From the NCBI GenBank assembly GCA_038030265.1, contig CM075941.1, positions 45,756,164 to 45,820,163 of the forward strand: a stretch of 64,000 nucleotides of DNA. The letters run 5' to 3'. The position numbers and the translations under genes were made by a program. Under the pieces are notes generated by a model, which was given only the letters and a program-made list of their open reading frames with translations, did not search any database and was not told where the DNA came from. This document shows, piece by piece, positions 52,096 to 63,623 of this stretch; the first letter of the stretch is position 1, and every line of letters starts with the position of its first letter. This stretch comes from Corythucha ciliata (taxonomy: Eukaryota; Arthropoda; Insecta; Hemiptera; Tingidae).

Positions 52096-52915
52096 TGTAT
52101 GGTTATTTTATTTTATTTATTTCATGTTTATGTCATGTTTTGGGCCTGATTTTATTTGAAAGGATCGTGTTCTCATAAGTTTTGGTACCCAAGCTATCAC
52201 GACAGCATGATTTTGGAAAATGTGTTACTTCCTCATTAAAATAACTAATTATGAAAGGGATGCTACAACTAGTCAGTTTGTGTTTATACATCGATCGGGT
52301 GAGTTGTTGGTTTTATTATGTATCGTTCTAAGTTATCTATTATGTACTGTACTGGTTCCGTTACCTCGTTCTGTTAATTTTATTCATTGTTGTTGTTGAC
52401 CCTCTTGCTTGTTGTCATTATTTGTTAATTTATATGTTCTATTCAAGCTCTGACGAGGATTTTTGATGTCTATTGAAACTAGGTATTTTGAAAATGGCTG
52501 TTTAGCCCAGACCGGTCAAAATAAAATACATCAACGGCGGGAGAGGACTCATTTTCATTCTGATTCATCATGTAATTTAAAAGCACAGTGGCGCAAATAC
52601 CTTCGATTGCTCGTACTGTCAGTTGAAATGCATCAGAGATAATGAATCTAGTGAACGTCTTCGAAGGCACGCCGCCGCGCCGGCGAGATTTTGTTGAATT
52701 GCCCACACTGTGAGTACAAGTGCGACAGTGAAATTGACCGTGTTGGGCATTATTCCAAGGTACGCCGCTGAGAAACTCGCCGAGAAGATGGGTGATTTTT
52801 AGCGATTTTGCAGTTGCGAAGTTGTCATTTTTCCTAATTTGAGCCCCGAATCATCGTTGTTTTATATTATTTTATTTTCATAGCCTTGAATTAGTTTTTT
52901 TGCTAACCTTTTTTT
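52096..52915. other. No gene seen; possible LINE tail at 52100-52540
   Basis: AT-rich, ending in GACGAGGATTTTTGATGTC then GAAACTAGGTATTTTG, a pattern common in the 3' ends of animal retrotransposons. No protein homology was recognised. 52790-52905 has remnants of the dispersed ~30-bp repeat. Confidence 0.45.
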
Positions 52916-53320
52916 GACTTATTATTTCTCAATAATAAGTATTTGTAATCGTATCGCAAAACATTTTTTTGACCCCCCCCCCAAATTTGTAGTTTTACGT
53001 TTCAAAGTTTGTAGAATCCAAATCTGAAATTTAAAAAAAATGTCTGTCCGCCGTCCAGGCCATATCTTGCCCTAGGATTGCTCGAAAAAACTCGTTCTTT
53101 CGCACATAGACTCCATTTGGGGTCTACTTGGTCCTAACATCTGATCAGTTTGATCAAATAACTCCCTGGAGTTTTATGGGCCAAAAGCGGGTCCAAAATG
53201 GGGATTTTCAAAGGATTTGGGATCATAGGGGTGTGGGGTGTCAATTTTCATGTAATTTCAAGCCGGATTTTACTACATCCATGAATAATAAACCCATAAA
53301 CAGTCGAAATAATAAGGCAT
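52916..53320. mobile_element. ~400-bp MITE, copy 2
   Basis: It is a near-identical partner of 34884-35284, with the same ends GACTTATTATTTC and GAAATAATAAGGC. The two copies differ by scattered substitutions and small indels. Confidence 0.85.
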
Positions 53321-53617
53321 ATATCGGCATAATAAAAAGGCAATATCGTTTCAACTTAAGAACCCTTTTTCAATAGTTTTTGTATAAAGCAGGAGGTTTT
53401 TTTTTTTAAATTTTTCCCCTCCCTTCACCTTGAATTCAAAATTTAATTAATCTTAGCTTTTAAATATCATAGCGAAACAATATAGTTAATACTGAATGTT
53501 TCTGTGTATTCTGAGGTAATTCATCTGTCAACAATACCTGCACAATAAAAATTCTTCCTTCTCTACCATTTTAGCCATGAAGTGGCATCTATTCTATGCC
53601 GCGAATGAACTCTTTTT
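53321..53617. other. No gene seen; repeat remnants
   Basis: An AT-rich stretch ends in dispersed-repeat units (TTTTAGCCATGAAGTGGC). The left limit of homology with bases 1 onward cannot be defined because copy 1 begins at the window edge. Confidence 0.5.
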
Positions 53618-54155
53618 CGCAGTTTCAGACACGTATATTAGCGCTTTTTCCTTACTTTTTGATGCGAACTTGCCCCAAGAACAGCATATTAGTGCAACTT
53701 CTCGTATTTATCCGCTTAAGGACCTAAAAAAAAACTGGGAAACAGCAAGCAGCGTATTTTCTCTATTTTAGACGCAAAGTTACCGCCAGAAGGCGTGATG
53801 TCTCACAACTTGAGCCTTCAGAATATCGCTTTTGTGGGCCAAGTCTATACCTAATACTCAGCTACACTCTTTGATGATAATCTTCAACGTTTTATTCCGA
53901 CTTATTGCGTCGGATGGATTGAAAATCGTCGGAAGGTGCCCATATCGCTGCCCAACAGCACACAAAAAGTTGTTTTCACCTATACCTACATCCATGAACA
54001 TTTATGACCATAAAAATCCTAATTTTTAAGCTTTCAACTTTAAGTTTTTCGGGGTCCCATAAATCCTCGCCCCTGCCTTACGCTATTTTCACGCTATAAT
54101 TAGCGCATTATTTAAAATCAATCTGCAATTTAGCGTTTTTCTCCATTTTACCCGC

Positions 54156-54257
54156 TGTTTCGACTCGTAACAGAAACGCCTTAAATTCGTTCGAACCAAC
54201 AATTATATTATTTTATTATGTAGGAACATGTGTGTGTGATGATCCAGGGTTCAAACA
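54156..54257 (-). repeat. 3' LTR of Bel/Pao copy 2
   Basis: 102 bp, identical to 545-646 apart from one base (GTGATGATCC for GTGATGGTCC). It is preceded by CCCGC as in copy 1. Confidence 0.92.
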
Positions 54258-54272
54258 TCTTCCCCGGGCGTC

Positions 54273-55034
54273 TTAAGTTTCAGGTGGAGGGCAAAGTCGG
54301 CGAACTGGCCGCTGTATGATGCTGGAGGAAGTTTTCACGTCGGCTTCACGAGGTATACCGTCAATTCCAGGATAGACCTTAACGATGACACCTCTGTCCC
54401 ATTGAAGAGGGGGAGCATTTTCTTCCACGACGAGTACCACATCCCCAATATTAGCTAATTTTGACGGTGTATTCCACCTGGTTTTTTGTTGCATTTCTTG
54501 TAGATATTCTAGTCGCCATCTTTTCCAAAATTGCTGCATTGTGTTCTTGATGAATCGCCATTTCGAGGTCAGAGTAGACCGATCGTCAAAATTTGGCTCG
54601 GCCGGCAAATTAGTCAACGGACGTTGAACCAAAAAATGGGCTGGAGTTAAGACCGACAAATCTTTTGGAGACTTCGGCGACGTTACAGTCATAGGGCGAG
54701 AGTTAAGAACAGCTTCTACTTGGACCGAAATAGTTTGAAAGGTTTCCATTGTTGGAATTTGATTCTTTAGTACCAGCTTAAGTAAACGCTTCATCGATTT
54801 GACGGCGCCCTCCCAAAGACATCCGAAATGAGGTGCGTACGGAGGTATGAAGTGCCATTCGGTCAAATTTTTGGTGGCTTTCATCGAGCAAGCATTTTGA
54901 TGTTCCGGACTAAGTAGAAGATGCCGTAATTTCTTAATTTCATTCGCGGCTCCAAGAAAATGTCGACCATTGTCACTCCAAACAGCTGACGGATAGCCTC
55001 TTTTTGAGACAAAACGTTCGTAGGCGATTAACAA
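54273..55034 (-). pseudogene. Bel/Pao integrase core and DUF5641-like tail (copy 2)
   Basis: A 253-residue frame: YERFVSKRGYPSAVWSDNGR, LWEGAVKSMKRLL, LTPAHFLVQ and a full C-terminus that ends in VRRLCPPPET. The tail is complete here, unlike copy 1. A deletion of about a dozen bases near 55060 relative to copy 1 breaks the link to the upstream integrase region. Confidence 0.9.
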
Positions 55035-55977
55035 CTTGTCTGTTGACAGGTCCGAAAATGTGGACTGCTTTCGTAGAAAAACACAAGAAAACAGGAAGGT
55101 ATACGTCTATTATCTTGGAGCCACGCTTCCCAGTGTTCGATACTTTGAAAGGCCCTGCAAAGTCGACACCGATAATGTGAAAAGGATAAGTACCGCTAAC
55201 CCGTTCTTTGGGCAAATCAGTCATAGGAGGCTCGTACGGTCGAGGCTTCACTGAAAAACATCGAACACACTTACTCAACTGACGCCGTACGGTATTTCTT
55301 CGAATGACGATCCAATACTGCGTTCTGATGTAAGCGTACGCAGCCTGAGGACCTACATGTAAACATGATGTGCGAGCTTGGTCAATTACAAGTCTTGTGA
55401 GAGGATGCTTTTGTTGAAGTAGAGCAGGATGTTTCGCTTTCCCGAAAAGATTTGAATAGTTAAGACGTCCTCCAACTCGAAAAATTTCTTTGCAGTCGAT
55501 GAAAAGACCCAGGACTTTTGTCAAACGTAGGTTTGGTTTCGAGAGTTGAGCGTCGGAGAGCTCCAGAGAAAGTTCTTGCGCCTGCGCTCTGTGAATTAAT
55601 ACATCCATCGCGTGTCTACGTTCTGAAGCTGATAGGGAGCCATGCGTCGCACGTCCAACTACTGATTGAAGGGTAGTGAGATTGGAAAATTTGTCTTCCA
55701 GAACTTCTTTTAACCCTGTTAATTCGCGGACTGAATACGAGGTGGTCAAAACAGTCTTGGTTTTGATTTGAACAGTTGGATGAACGAGCTCCGGAGTAAT
55801 CCTGACTAGAGGCCAATTCAGGGGGTATTCTTTCAACCACGGGTGGCCTTCCCACCATAAATCATTGGTGAGGAGGTCCGAAGCTTTCAAGCCACGAGAT
55901 GCTGAATCGGCAGGATTCTCTTCCGACGCTATGTGGTACCAGTGACTTGCAGCGGACGTTTGACAGGATGTCTGCAA
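54973..55977 (-). pseudogene. Bel/Pao RNase H linker and integrase N-terminal domain (copy 2)
   Basis: An open 334-residue frame runs from YHIASEENPADSASRG through the integrase zinc-binding domain (VRRQLSKCVRCFSVKPRP) to the first part of the core, HIIGVDFAGPF, which carries the first catalytic aspartate. It leaves the correct frame near 55060. This is the longest intact stretch of the element. Confidence 0.9.
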
Positions 55978-55978
55978 C

Positions 55979-56727
55979 TCAGTTACCGACGAAAACTTTC
56001 CACACAGGTGGTGGATTTGCAGTATTCCACGATAGAGCTATCATAGAGTCACTGAAAGCAAGCACGTGCTCTGGATCGAGTCGAGGAATGAGTGGTAAAA
56101 ACTTCTTAATCGTTCTTCCCAGAAGTTGAGCGGCACAAAGTTCCAGACGTGGCACAGTGACTGGTTTCACTGGTGCGATACGAGCTTTTGCTGTTAAGAG
56201 GCGAACCGAACTGTCTTTCGAACTTGAGACCTGCTGACAATGTATAAAACTGCACCGTAGGCACGCTCCGAAGCGTCGGCGAAACCGACTAACCATAAGT
56301 CAGCTGAATGACTTTTTATAAGACGAGGTAGTTTTATATTTTTCAATGAGGGGAGTTGAAGAGCCAAATTTTTCCAGTCATCAACAATGGAGAGGGGTAA
56401 CTGATCGTCCCAGTGGTACGGGTTTTGACAAATTCTCCGGAAAATTCCTGTTGCAAAGACCGTTACTGGTATCAACCAGCCTAGGGGATCGAAAATCTTT
56501 GAAATTTGGCTTGCGATTTCTCGTTTTGTATAGATTTCGAGAACGGGGACTATGTCGAAATGGAACACATCTAGCTTTGGATTCCAACACAGCCCAAGAA
56601 TTTTTAGAGTTTTTGCTTCTTGAATATCCATTGAAACCGAATCGAGAGAAGGAAGAATATGGTCTTTAGGAATGTCGTCGAGTAGCCTGGGGTGATTAGC
56701 TTCCCACTTCCTGGCTTCAAGAGCAAG
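55979..56727 (-). pseudogene. Bel/Pao A17 peptidase-like / RNase H region (copy 2)
   Basis: Frames 56194-56631 and 55979-56296 overlap across a small indel at about 56215-56225. The first has ILGLCWNPKLDVFHFDI, FDPLGWLIPVTVFATG and GFADASERAYGAVLY; the second has VTVPRLELCAAQLLGR and FSDSMIALSW. Same family and order as 2239-3110. Confidence 0.88.
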
Positions 56728-57357
56728 CTACGGAAAGTGAATTTTGGACTTCTCGTCTTGTTTCAAGAGCCTCGTCGATAGTCGGACCACCACCGTTGAT
56801 GTAATCCATAAATCCACGTACGTTCTTTTGAAAAGAATTTCAGAACCGACAGGGTGTGAATTTTTGTTTTCAAGGGCTAAAGTTCGAACTACCTTTCCCG
56901 CCAGGTATGGCGCGCATGCTGTTCCGTAAGTAACCGTAGTCAACCTGTAATCTTGAATCAGTTCGGTTGGGGAAAACCTTCATACGATGCGCAAGTATTC
57001 TCGGTCTGCAGGAAAACGTAATAATTGGTGAAACATTTGACGAATGTCGGCTGTGAATACCCACCGATCGAAACGAAACCTGGTGATGACATCTCCCAGG
57101 TTGAGTTGGAGTCTGGGTCCGGTGAGCAAAATGTCATTGAGAGAATTTCCGTTGGATGTACGTTGGAATGCGTTAAAGACCACACGGATTTGTTCAGGAG
57201 GTTCATCTGGGCGGTGTACAACGGGGCAGGTAAAAATGTGTCTGGGCAGGTGTTCCATGTGACCGAGCTGCAAATATTCTCGAATAAAATTTTCATAAGG
57301 GGCCTTGAATTTCGGATCTTTTAGAAAAAGGCGTTCGATCTGATGGAATCGTTTCAT
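56728..57357 (-). pseudogene. Bel/Pao reverse transcriptase (copy 2)
   Basis: The frame at 56980-57357 carries IRVVFNAFQRTSNG and VFTADIRQMFHQLL. The altered FMDY box lies near 56800 in another frame, identical to copy 1. At about 57340-57365 a short replaced segment differs from copy 1 (around 3717-3730), breaking the upstream link. Confidence 0.87.
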
Positions 57358-57549
57358 AGCTATATAAGCCGACTGGTACCCAAAACTGAAGGGTCGGTTC
57401 TGAACGGTAAAGTAACTATAAAACGACCATCAAGAGTCTTTCTAGTTGAATTGGCGAAAATGTCTTCTGCTTTAGATTCATCAGGCGTGAGTGGAAGAGC
57501 CTCTTCGACTGATTCCAGACGAAACATTTGTTCTAAAAGGCGAGCATTG

Positions 57550-58558
57550 TCAGCAAAGGAGTCGCGAATTGTGGAAAACGTTGCAGTGGTGAGAGAGGGA
57601 AATGAGGGGTGTGGAAGAACAAGTGATTGGTTTTTCTTGATGATTTTGTACGGTTCGAGAGAACTTGACTTGCTGCGGCATTTTCGAGGATTGAATGAGT
57701 TCGTTACGTTCGGATGTTCTTTTGGGATAAGGAGTCACGCTGGTGAATATATCGCGAGGATAAATGCGGTGCCAATTGGTACGTTGAGGAAGAGGTGCTG
57801 CGGTGGTGGAGTCTGGCAGTAATAAAGTCGGGATGAGGGGGCAGTGACGAGGAAGAGAATTACTGCTAGTATTGAGCAACGGATGCTTATTGGGTTGGCT
57901 ATGTGAAGAGTCACGACGAGGGGAGTTTTCGTTGTCCAAAACTGAGGGGTGGAATTTGGCTTGCTTCGAAGGGGGTTGTTTGAACGAGCCGGAGATTATC
58001 CAGCCGAGTGTGGTCTTTCTGGCGTTTGGAGAACCCCTGATGGAATGTATGATCTCTCCTGAATCGATACGGTCGAACAGCTCAGAACAAAAGATGATCT
58101 CGGTGGGAGAAAAGACATGGTAGAAAGGATCGGCAAATCGAAGGCTATTCAGGTGAGACCACCGTTTACGAGAGAGTGTGAATGACGGTACGCGAATGGC
58201 TGGGAAATCAGCGAGTACTCTAAACGATATCAAGAGATTGGATAATGATGGATTTTGAAACAGGTAAGCTGACGCTATTCCTACGACTGTTGTACCTGTA
58301 TTTCCTCCAACTCCAGCGATTGAACTTCGAAACGGTTCAATTTTCAATGACAATCTTTTGGCACACGACAAAGAAATGAAGTTTGGTTTCACTGCCTGTG
58401 TCGAGAATAGCGCGAACGAAGTGCCAGTTTCTACTATCCTTTGAAACTTGTACGGAGACTGTAAGAATTATCGAAACGTCGCGTTCCTTGTCTGCTACCG
58501 ATCGGTTTTTGGGGGTTTTGTAGCAAGTGGAAGTAGCTGACGCACAATTGAGCTGCAC
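57550..58558 (-). pseudogene. Bel/Pao aspartic protease and RT linker (copy 2)
   Basis: Frames 58337-58558 and 57550-58392 overlap. The active site keeps DTGS (AILDTGSET), then the same one-base insertion as in copy 1 shifts the frame before the protease body. So the protease was already broken before the duplication, and the Asp-to-Tyr change of copy 1 came later. Confidence 0.88.
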
Positions 58559-58776
58559 ATAATTTTTAACAAATTTATTCGAAATAATTGACGAAAGGGA
58601 TTTGACGGGGGACGGCGATCTTGAGCGAAGAGATTGACGCGGAAAATTTTGATTTTCGTTCGGTGTAAAGTGCAGAGAGGATTGGTGCTTCTGTTTGCAA
58701 GAGGGGCAGGTCCTGCTTGAAGGGCAGGCGTCGACTGTATGCTTGAACGAAAAGCAATTCTCACAAAGATTGTTTA
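58559..58776 (-). pseudogene. Gag zinc-knuckle region (copy 2)
   Basis: Matches 4917-5134, with the same paired cysteine/histidine clusters in the minus direction, before the MITE at 58777. Confidence 0.72.
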
Positions 58777-59290
58777 AGGCCCGTTCACAAGCTCTTTGTT
58801 TGTGTTGTGTGGTGTCTATGCAACCTATAAAAATGCTTCATTTTTCGAGGGAATAAATTTTGTTTGGTCGCATAGACTCCACGGGTTCGTTCGTTTGTCG
58901 TTCAGTGTAGTGGTGTAGGTGTAGTTCGAGCAGTCCGGGATTGACGTCATTTTTGAAAAGCAAACGAACGCTTTTCGTGCAAATGGCTAACCTAACGATA
59001 ACAAAATCGTTACCTTTATAATTTATTCCCGCTTCCCAGTCAGAAATGTTGACAAAAGGTAATTATAGAGCAGGTTATAACATTTCGAGCAGCAAGCTCC
59101 TCCTAATTTTTCAGTGTAGATAGTGCTGCACTTAACAGTCCGAGGTTTGACAAACGAACGCTTTCAGTGTAGTTTGGGATTACAAAAGAACGCTTTTCGG
59201 ACTGTTCGTGCAGTCCAGAGCAGCTCCGGACGACAAACGAACGAACCTGATACAACGTATACTGTATACATAGAGCTTGTGAACGGGCCT
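58777..59290. mobile_element. Harbinger-like MITE, copy 2, 514 bp
   Basis: Same insertion as 5135-6189 (TTA at 58774-58776 and 59291-59293) without the two nested elements. It has seven extra bases (CTGTATA-type duplication) near 59265. Confidence 0.88.
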
Positions 59291-59299
59291 TTACACAAA

Positions 59300-59848
59300 T
59301 GAAATTTTTTCGAAGGTGGCTAGTCAAATTCAAAAATTGAGGGCATGAGTACAAAAAATGGTTTTCATTGCAAAAGGCCCCTTTTACACGAGTAAGTTTT
59401 TTGATCAAATTAGCCATTTTGAAAAAAATTGACAGATGTTCCCTGCCTCAAATCGTCTGTTTGTGATCAGATTGAACATATTTTTGAACAAAAAACTTAC
59501 TCGTGTAAAACAGGCCAAAGACACAATTCTTTTTCCTAGAATTGTTAGAAACAGGCGAATTCCTACGAGAGGAACGAAACGAAGAAGAGAACGAACGGAG
59601 GGCCGACGTTGAACGACGGGTGCTTGGAGCGGGGGGTTGATTAGCATGGACTTGCGAAGTTAACGATGAGGATGACCTTTTCCGAAGTTTTGAAAGATGA
59701 TCCGACAGAAAGCTTAAAATAGATTCAGCTGTCGGCAGTTCGTCTTTCGAATCCTGATACTTATCCGAAAAAACTGTCTTGTAGATTTTGAGGAAGTGTT
59801 CGAAAAAATTGAAAATACAGCATAAAATGTCCCAGGTCCGGAACGTTC

Positions 59849-59851
<3 letters not shown>
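59300..59851 (-). pseudogene. Bel/Pao gag fragment (copy 2)
   Basis: Gag sequence continues from the zinc knuckle (CNENHFLYSCPQF in the frame 59103-59417) to the DUF1759-like core, where it is cut at 59851. It contains a 142-bp MITE and preserves the empty TTAA of the piggyBac site. Confidence 0.8.
59376..59517. mobile_element. 142-bp MITE inserted in gag of copy 2
   Basis: Absent from copy 1, where GCAAAAGACAC is continuous. The ends GGCCCCTTTTACACGAG and, in reverse complement, GGCCTGTTTTACACGAG are inverted, extending through TAAGTTTTTTG. It is flanked by AAA on both sides. Confidence 0.85.
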
Positions 59852-59893
<42 letters not shown>

Positions 59894-59988
59894 ACGGGGA
59901 GGGAAGCCCAGAAGAAACTATCTCCTACCAAACTCGACTTATAAGATCTATTGTGGTGTCCCCTCAGGTTGCCCTGCCAAGAAAGACG

Positions 59989-60591
59989 CTAGTTTTCAAG
60001 CGTCCTCCACCACCACTCCTTAACGAAGTTGAGGATATTTCCCGTAGCCATCCTGGAGATGTCCTCCGGTTGAAGCACATCATTTCCAAGATGTAGAAAG
60101 CGTAACCGCCCCAGAGCCTGGCACTCACACAGTACGTGCTCTGCTGTTTCCACGGCCAGGTCGCAAAATCTGCAAATGTCCGTGTAAGACTTCTCCATTA
60201 GTCTGAGTGTATATCGAAGGGCACAATGTCCCGTTAGCAGTCCCACCAAGATTCTAAGGTCTCCTCGGCTCAGAGAGATCAGGCCCTTCTCCGATCGTCC
60301 CTTTGGAGTGACAAAGAGCTTGGCCTACCTGAGACCTGGTTGTCTAACCCAGTGTTCACGATGCCTCTCGTCCAACCACGCCTGCACCTGCCTCTTCGTG
60401 AAGGACTTCGTGACCCCGAGACTTGGCTCCGGGCCCACGTAAGGCATCTCTGATCCTCTCTTCGCGAGTTGATCAGCCATTTCATTCCCCTCAAACCCCT
60501 TGTGACCCGGCACCCACATCAAAGTAAGGCTGTTTGCCGTTGCCACAGGCCTGAGAGCTTCAAGACATCCCCAAACTAGCTTCGAATTCAC
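59989..60591 (-). pseudogene. LINE RNase H (C-terminal part) and terminal zinc-binding region
   Basis: Frame 60325-60591 has LVWGCLEALRPVATANSLTL then WVPGHKGFEGNEMADQLAKR, the RNase H end with its last histidine and aspartate. Frame 59989-60249 has CRFCDLAVETAEHVLCEC, the Cys/His cluster typical of LOA/R1 ORF2 C-termini. A frameshift lies at about 60250-60330. Confidence 0.88.
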
Positions 60592-61787
60592 GACGCTTGA
60601 GCCTAGGGCTTTAAGAGCCGCCTGGCTGTCAGACAGGATAAAGATCTTCGCTTTCCGGAGACCCCTCTCACTAATCTTCCACGCACAGGCTTCTATAGCA
60701 TAGATCTCCGCCTGAAAGATGGTGGCGGTCGTCCCAAGGGACTCCCAATGCTAAAGCCTGGGGCCAAAGACCCCAATGCCAGCACCCCCATCCTTCACAG
60801 ATCCATCAGTATACCATACTTGCGTGCCGGGCTTAAACCTCGGCAAACCCTTATCCCAAAGGTCGCGGTTGCCTATGTCGACCTTAAAGGGTTTTTCAAA
60901 ATCCATCCTCACATGCATGAGATCCGTAACGACTTCAGCCGCCTCACTACATGCAACTTCCTCCAGAACACGAAAGTGCCCAACCTGGACACCACGCTTC
61001 ACGTACTCCGCCCGCAGCAGTCTCACCGCCGCCATATATGCGGTCGCCTGCACATGAAAGTGCAGGGGAGGCATGTCCAGTAACACCTCCATGGCTGCCG
61101 TCGGGCTCGAATGCATAGCACCCGTTACTCCAAGACAGGCCTGGCGCAGCAACTTACTCAGCAAGGCCTGGACTGTCCCTTGTTTCGTCTTCTGCCACCA
61201 TAGGAGTGAGCCATAGGTGACGATAGGCCTAACAACGGCTGTATACAGCCACAACACCTTTTTGGCTTTAGACTCCATGTTTTGCCAAACATTTTCCGAC
61301 CAGCCCACAATGCGAACGTGGCCTTATTCAGCACCCTCTTGATATGCGAGGTCCATTTGAGCCCCTGATCCAGGGTAACTCCAAGGTACTTGACTTCTTT
61401 TCCTACTTTCAACACTTCTCCATTCAGTCGAACTACCTTTAATGCCAGCTTCCTCCGCCTGGTAAACGCAACAAGGGTGGTCTTCTCAGGGTTAACCCTG
61501 AGACCATGCCTGCTGCACCATCGCTGCACTATGTTAAGGGCACCCTGCATCCTACTGGATATGGTATCATCAAAGTTGCCCCTAACTAGAATCGCAAGGT
61601 GATCCGCGTAACCAACTACCTCATAACCCTGCTTCTTTAGGATAGCGAGAAGCTCGTCCACCACGAGCAACCAGAGCAAAGGAGACAGCACACCCCCCTG
61701 GGGACACCCCCTTGAGGGCACACGGAAACAGTCTCCCCTCCCAGCTCCGAAGTCACGACGCGGCATTCCAGCATCCCCTTGATCCAT
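60592..61787 (-). pseudogene. LINE RT palm/thumb and RNase H start
   Basis: Frame 61158-61787 starts in GCPQGGVLSPLLWLLVVDEL and reaches the catalytic box, here GYADHLAIL instead of the expected YADD, then VNPEKTTLVAFTRRRKL and VKYLGVTLDQGLKW. Frame 60751-61308 covers the thumb and the RNase H start VWYTDGSVKDGGAGIGVFG. The aspartate-to-histidine change in the box would abolish RT activity. Confidence 0.9.
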
Positions 61788-62660
61788 TTCACTGAAGATG
61801 GATCAACACCTCTGCTCCTTACTGCAGCCTCCATAGAGTCATAGGTGGTGTTATCAAAAGCACCACCTATGTCCAGGAAGCAGCCCAGCGCAGTTTCTTT
61901 CGCCTCCAGAGATTTCTCAACCTTACCCACCAGTTCGTTTAGGGCGGTCTCAGTAGACTTGCCCGCCTGGTAGGCATGCTGCCCCCTCTGGATTGGTTTA
62001 ATTTTAAGGCGACTGTCCTTGATATCCAGGCCAATTACCTTTTCCATTGTTTTAAGGAGGAAGGACATGAGGCTTATGGGTCGGTACGCCTTTGCCTGGG
62101 CCGAGGAGTTTGCTCCCGACTTAGGAATGAACACAACCCTGACCTCCCTCCATGCCTTTGGTATGTACGATAATGCATAACTTGCCCTAAAATTTCCTTC
62201 TGAGACGCGGCTCCAGGACCTCCAGGCCACGCTGTAGCATGACCGGGAATATCCCGTCCGGCCCAGGGGATTTATAGGGCTTAAATGACCCGATAGCCCA
62301 TTTAATTTTCGCGGGCGTAAACAATTTCCCCGATGCGCTCCATATTGCATTATTTGCTGTCTGGCAGTCAGCCACCACTTCGCCCTGAACATCTGAGGCC
62401 CCTGCATCCCTAGAATCAGGGAAATGACTTCGCAGGAGGATCTCCAGGGTCTCTTTAGCGCTCTCGGTATACGCCCCATCTGCCTTTTTTATTAGACCAA
62501 TTTGGCCCGGGCTCTCTTTGGACAGGACCCTCTGTAGTCTGACCATAACGGACACATTGTCCATCCCCTCACAGAAGGTCCTCCACGTGGCCCGCTTTGC
62601 TTTCCTAAGGGCCTTGTTGTACTCCGTGAGGGAGTGCCTATAAGCCTCCCACTCCCCACG
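61637..62660 (-). pseudogene. LINE RT fingers and first palm motif
   Basis: Frame 62187-62564 has the linker CxEGMDNVSVMVRLQRVLSK-like start and SFKPYKSPGPDGIFPVMLQ. Frame 61637-62479 continues through AYRPISLMSFLLKTMEKVI and ALGCFLDIGGAFDNTT with the first catalytic aspartate. A frameshift lies near 62190 and another near 61700. Confidence 0.88.
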
Positions 62661-63623
62661 TTATCTGGACCTATTGTAAAGACTCCTCGTTTCTCTTCTG
62701 AGCATTTCCAGCTCATTGTTCCACCAAGGGACTTCCCTGTTCCCCTTCTTCACCTTAACAGGACAGCTTTCCTCATACGCACTGAGGACCGCTGAATTGA
62801 TCGCCTCCACCGCCCTATCGAGATCGGCGTGGCACTGAATGTCCAGGTCCATCTCAGACAACTCCTGTTCAAGATGCCCCTTAAAGACCTCCCAATCCGC
62901 GTTTTTGGGATTCCGATACTCTGTACTTCTAACCCTAGGAAACTCGACCTCAAACGAAATCAGCCTATGGTCAGACATTGATGTTTCTGACATGACTTTC
63001 CAATCTCTGACACTATTGGCCAAAAACTGGCTAGCCAGAGTGACATCCAGGACCTCGCTCCTTGCACTTGTCACGAAAGTAGGGATCGATCCCTGATTTA
63101 CCACCACCAGGTCATGCGTCATCAAAAATTGAAAGAGTGACTTACCCCTGGCGTTGACATCTGTACTTCCCCAGATGGTATGGTGAGCATTCGCATCACA
63201 ACCCACAATCAGCTGCAGGTTCCTCGCGCTGCAGTACAGGACCAAACGCTGAAGCTCCTCCGGCGGCGTCACCTCAGCGTCCCCCGGGAAGTACGCGGAA
63301 GCTACCACACACCTCAGGGTCCGGTCCTCGTCCTTGGCTTCCAGGATGACTGCTGTCAAATCTCTGCACAGAAATTCTGGCATAGTTAAAAATTTCACTG
63401 CGGGACTTAGAAGCAGCGCAGTTCGTGGCCGCTCCTCATCCCTACAGTAAACCAGCTTACCTGCTGTCGCAGAGAGGCCCTTGACCTGCCTCTCCCATGC
63501 CCATGGCTCCTGAACCATGGCGACGTCATAGCTTCCCCCAGTGAACACCCTGCTCAAGACGGCCGACGCCGCTGCCGCACGATGCAGATTCACCTGGAGG
63601 AAGCGCAACCCCGTAGCGGTCAC
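62661..63623 (-). pseudogene. LINE endonuclease domain (ORF2 N-terminus)
   Basis: A 320-residue open frame, with GTG at 63623 or a nearby upstream start. All APE-type motifs are present: LRFLQVNLHR, VAMVQEPWA, VGCDANAHHTIWGS and SMSDHRLISF. The frame ends at an in-frame stop at 62661-62663, after which the same frame continues into the RT linker, so one nonsense mutation separates nuclease and RT. The domain nicks target DNA to start reverse transcription. Confidence 0.9.

Larger units (their letters stand above)
53618..59851 (-). mobile_element. Bel/Pao copy 2 with duplicated flank (segmental duplicate of 1-9851)
   Basis: Its flank 53618-54155 matches 1-544, and 54156-59851 matches 545-9851 minus the piggyBac and two small elements. 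Because the outer flank is shared, this is a duplicated genomic block. The 3' LTR differs from that of copy 1 by one base, whereas the two LTRs of copy 1 differ by about six. The duplicate is cut at 59851 in gag by a LINE; its 5' LTR should lie beyond the window. Confidence 0.93.

Noticed and set aside
52479..52706. 75-residue minus-strand frame beginning MGNSTKSRRRGG
   Set aside because: Myristoylation-like start but no further support; too short to distinguish from chance.
53618..59851. Independent second insertion of the Bel/Pao element
   Set aside because: The match continues for over 500 bases outside the 3' LTR, which transposition cannot explain.
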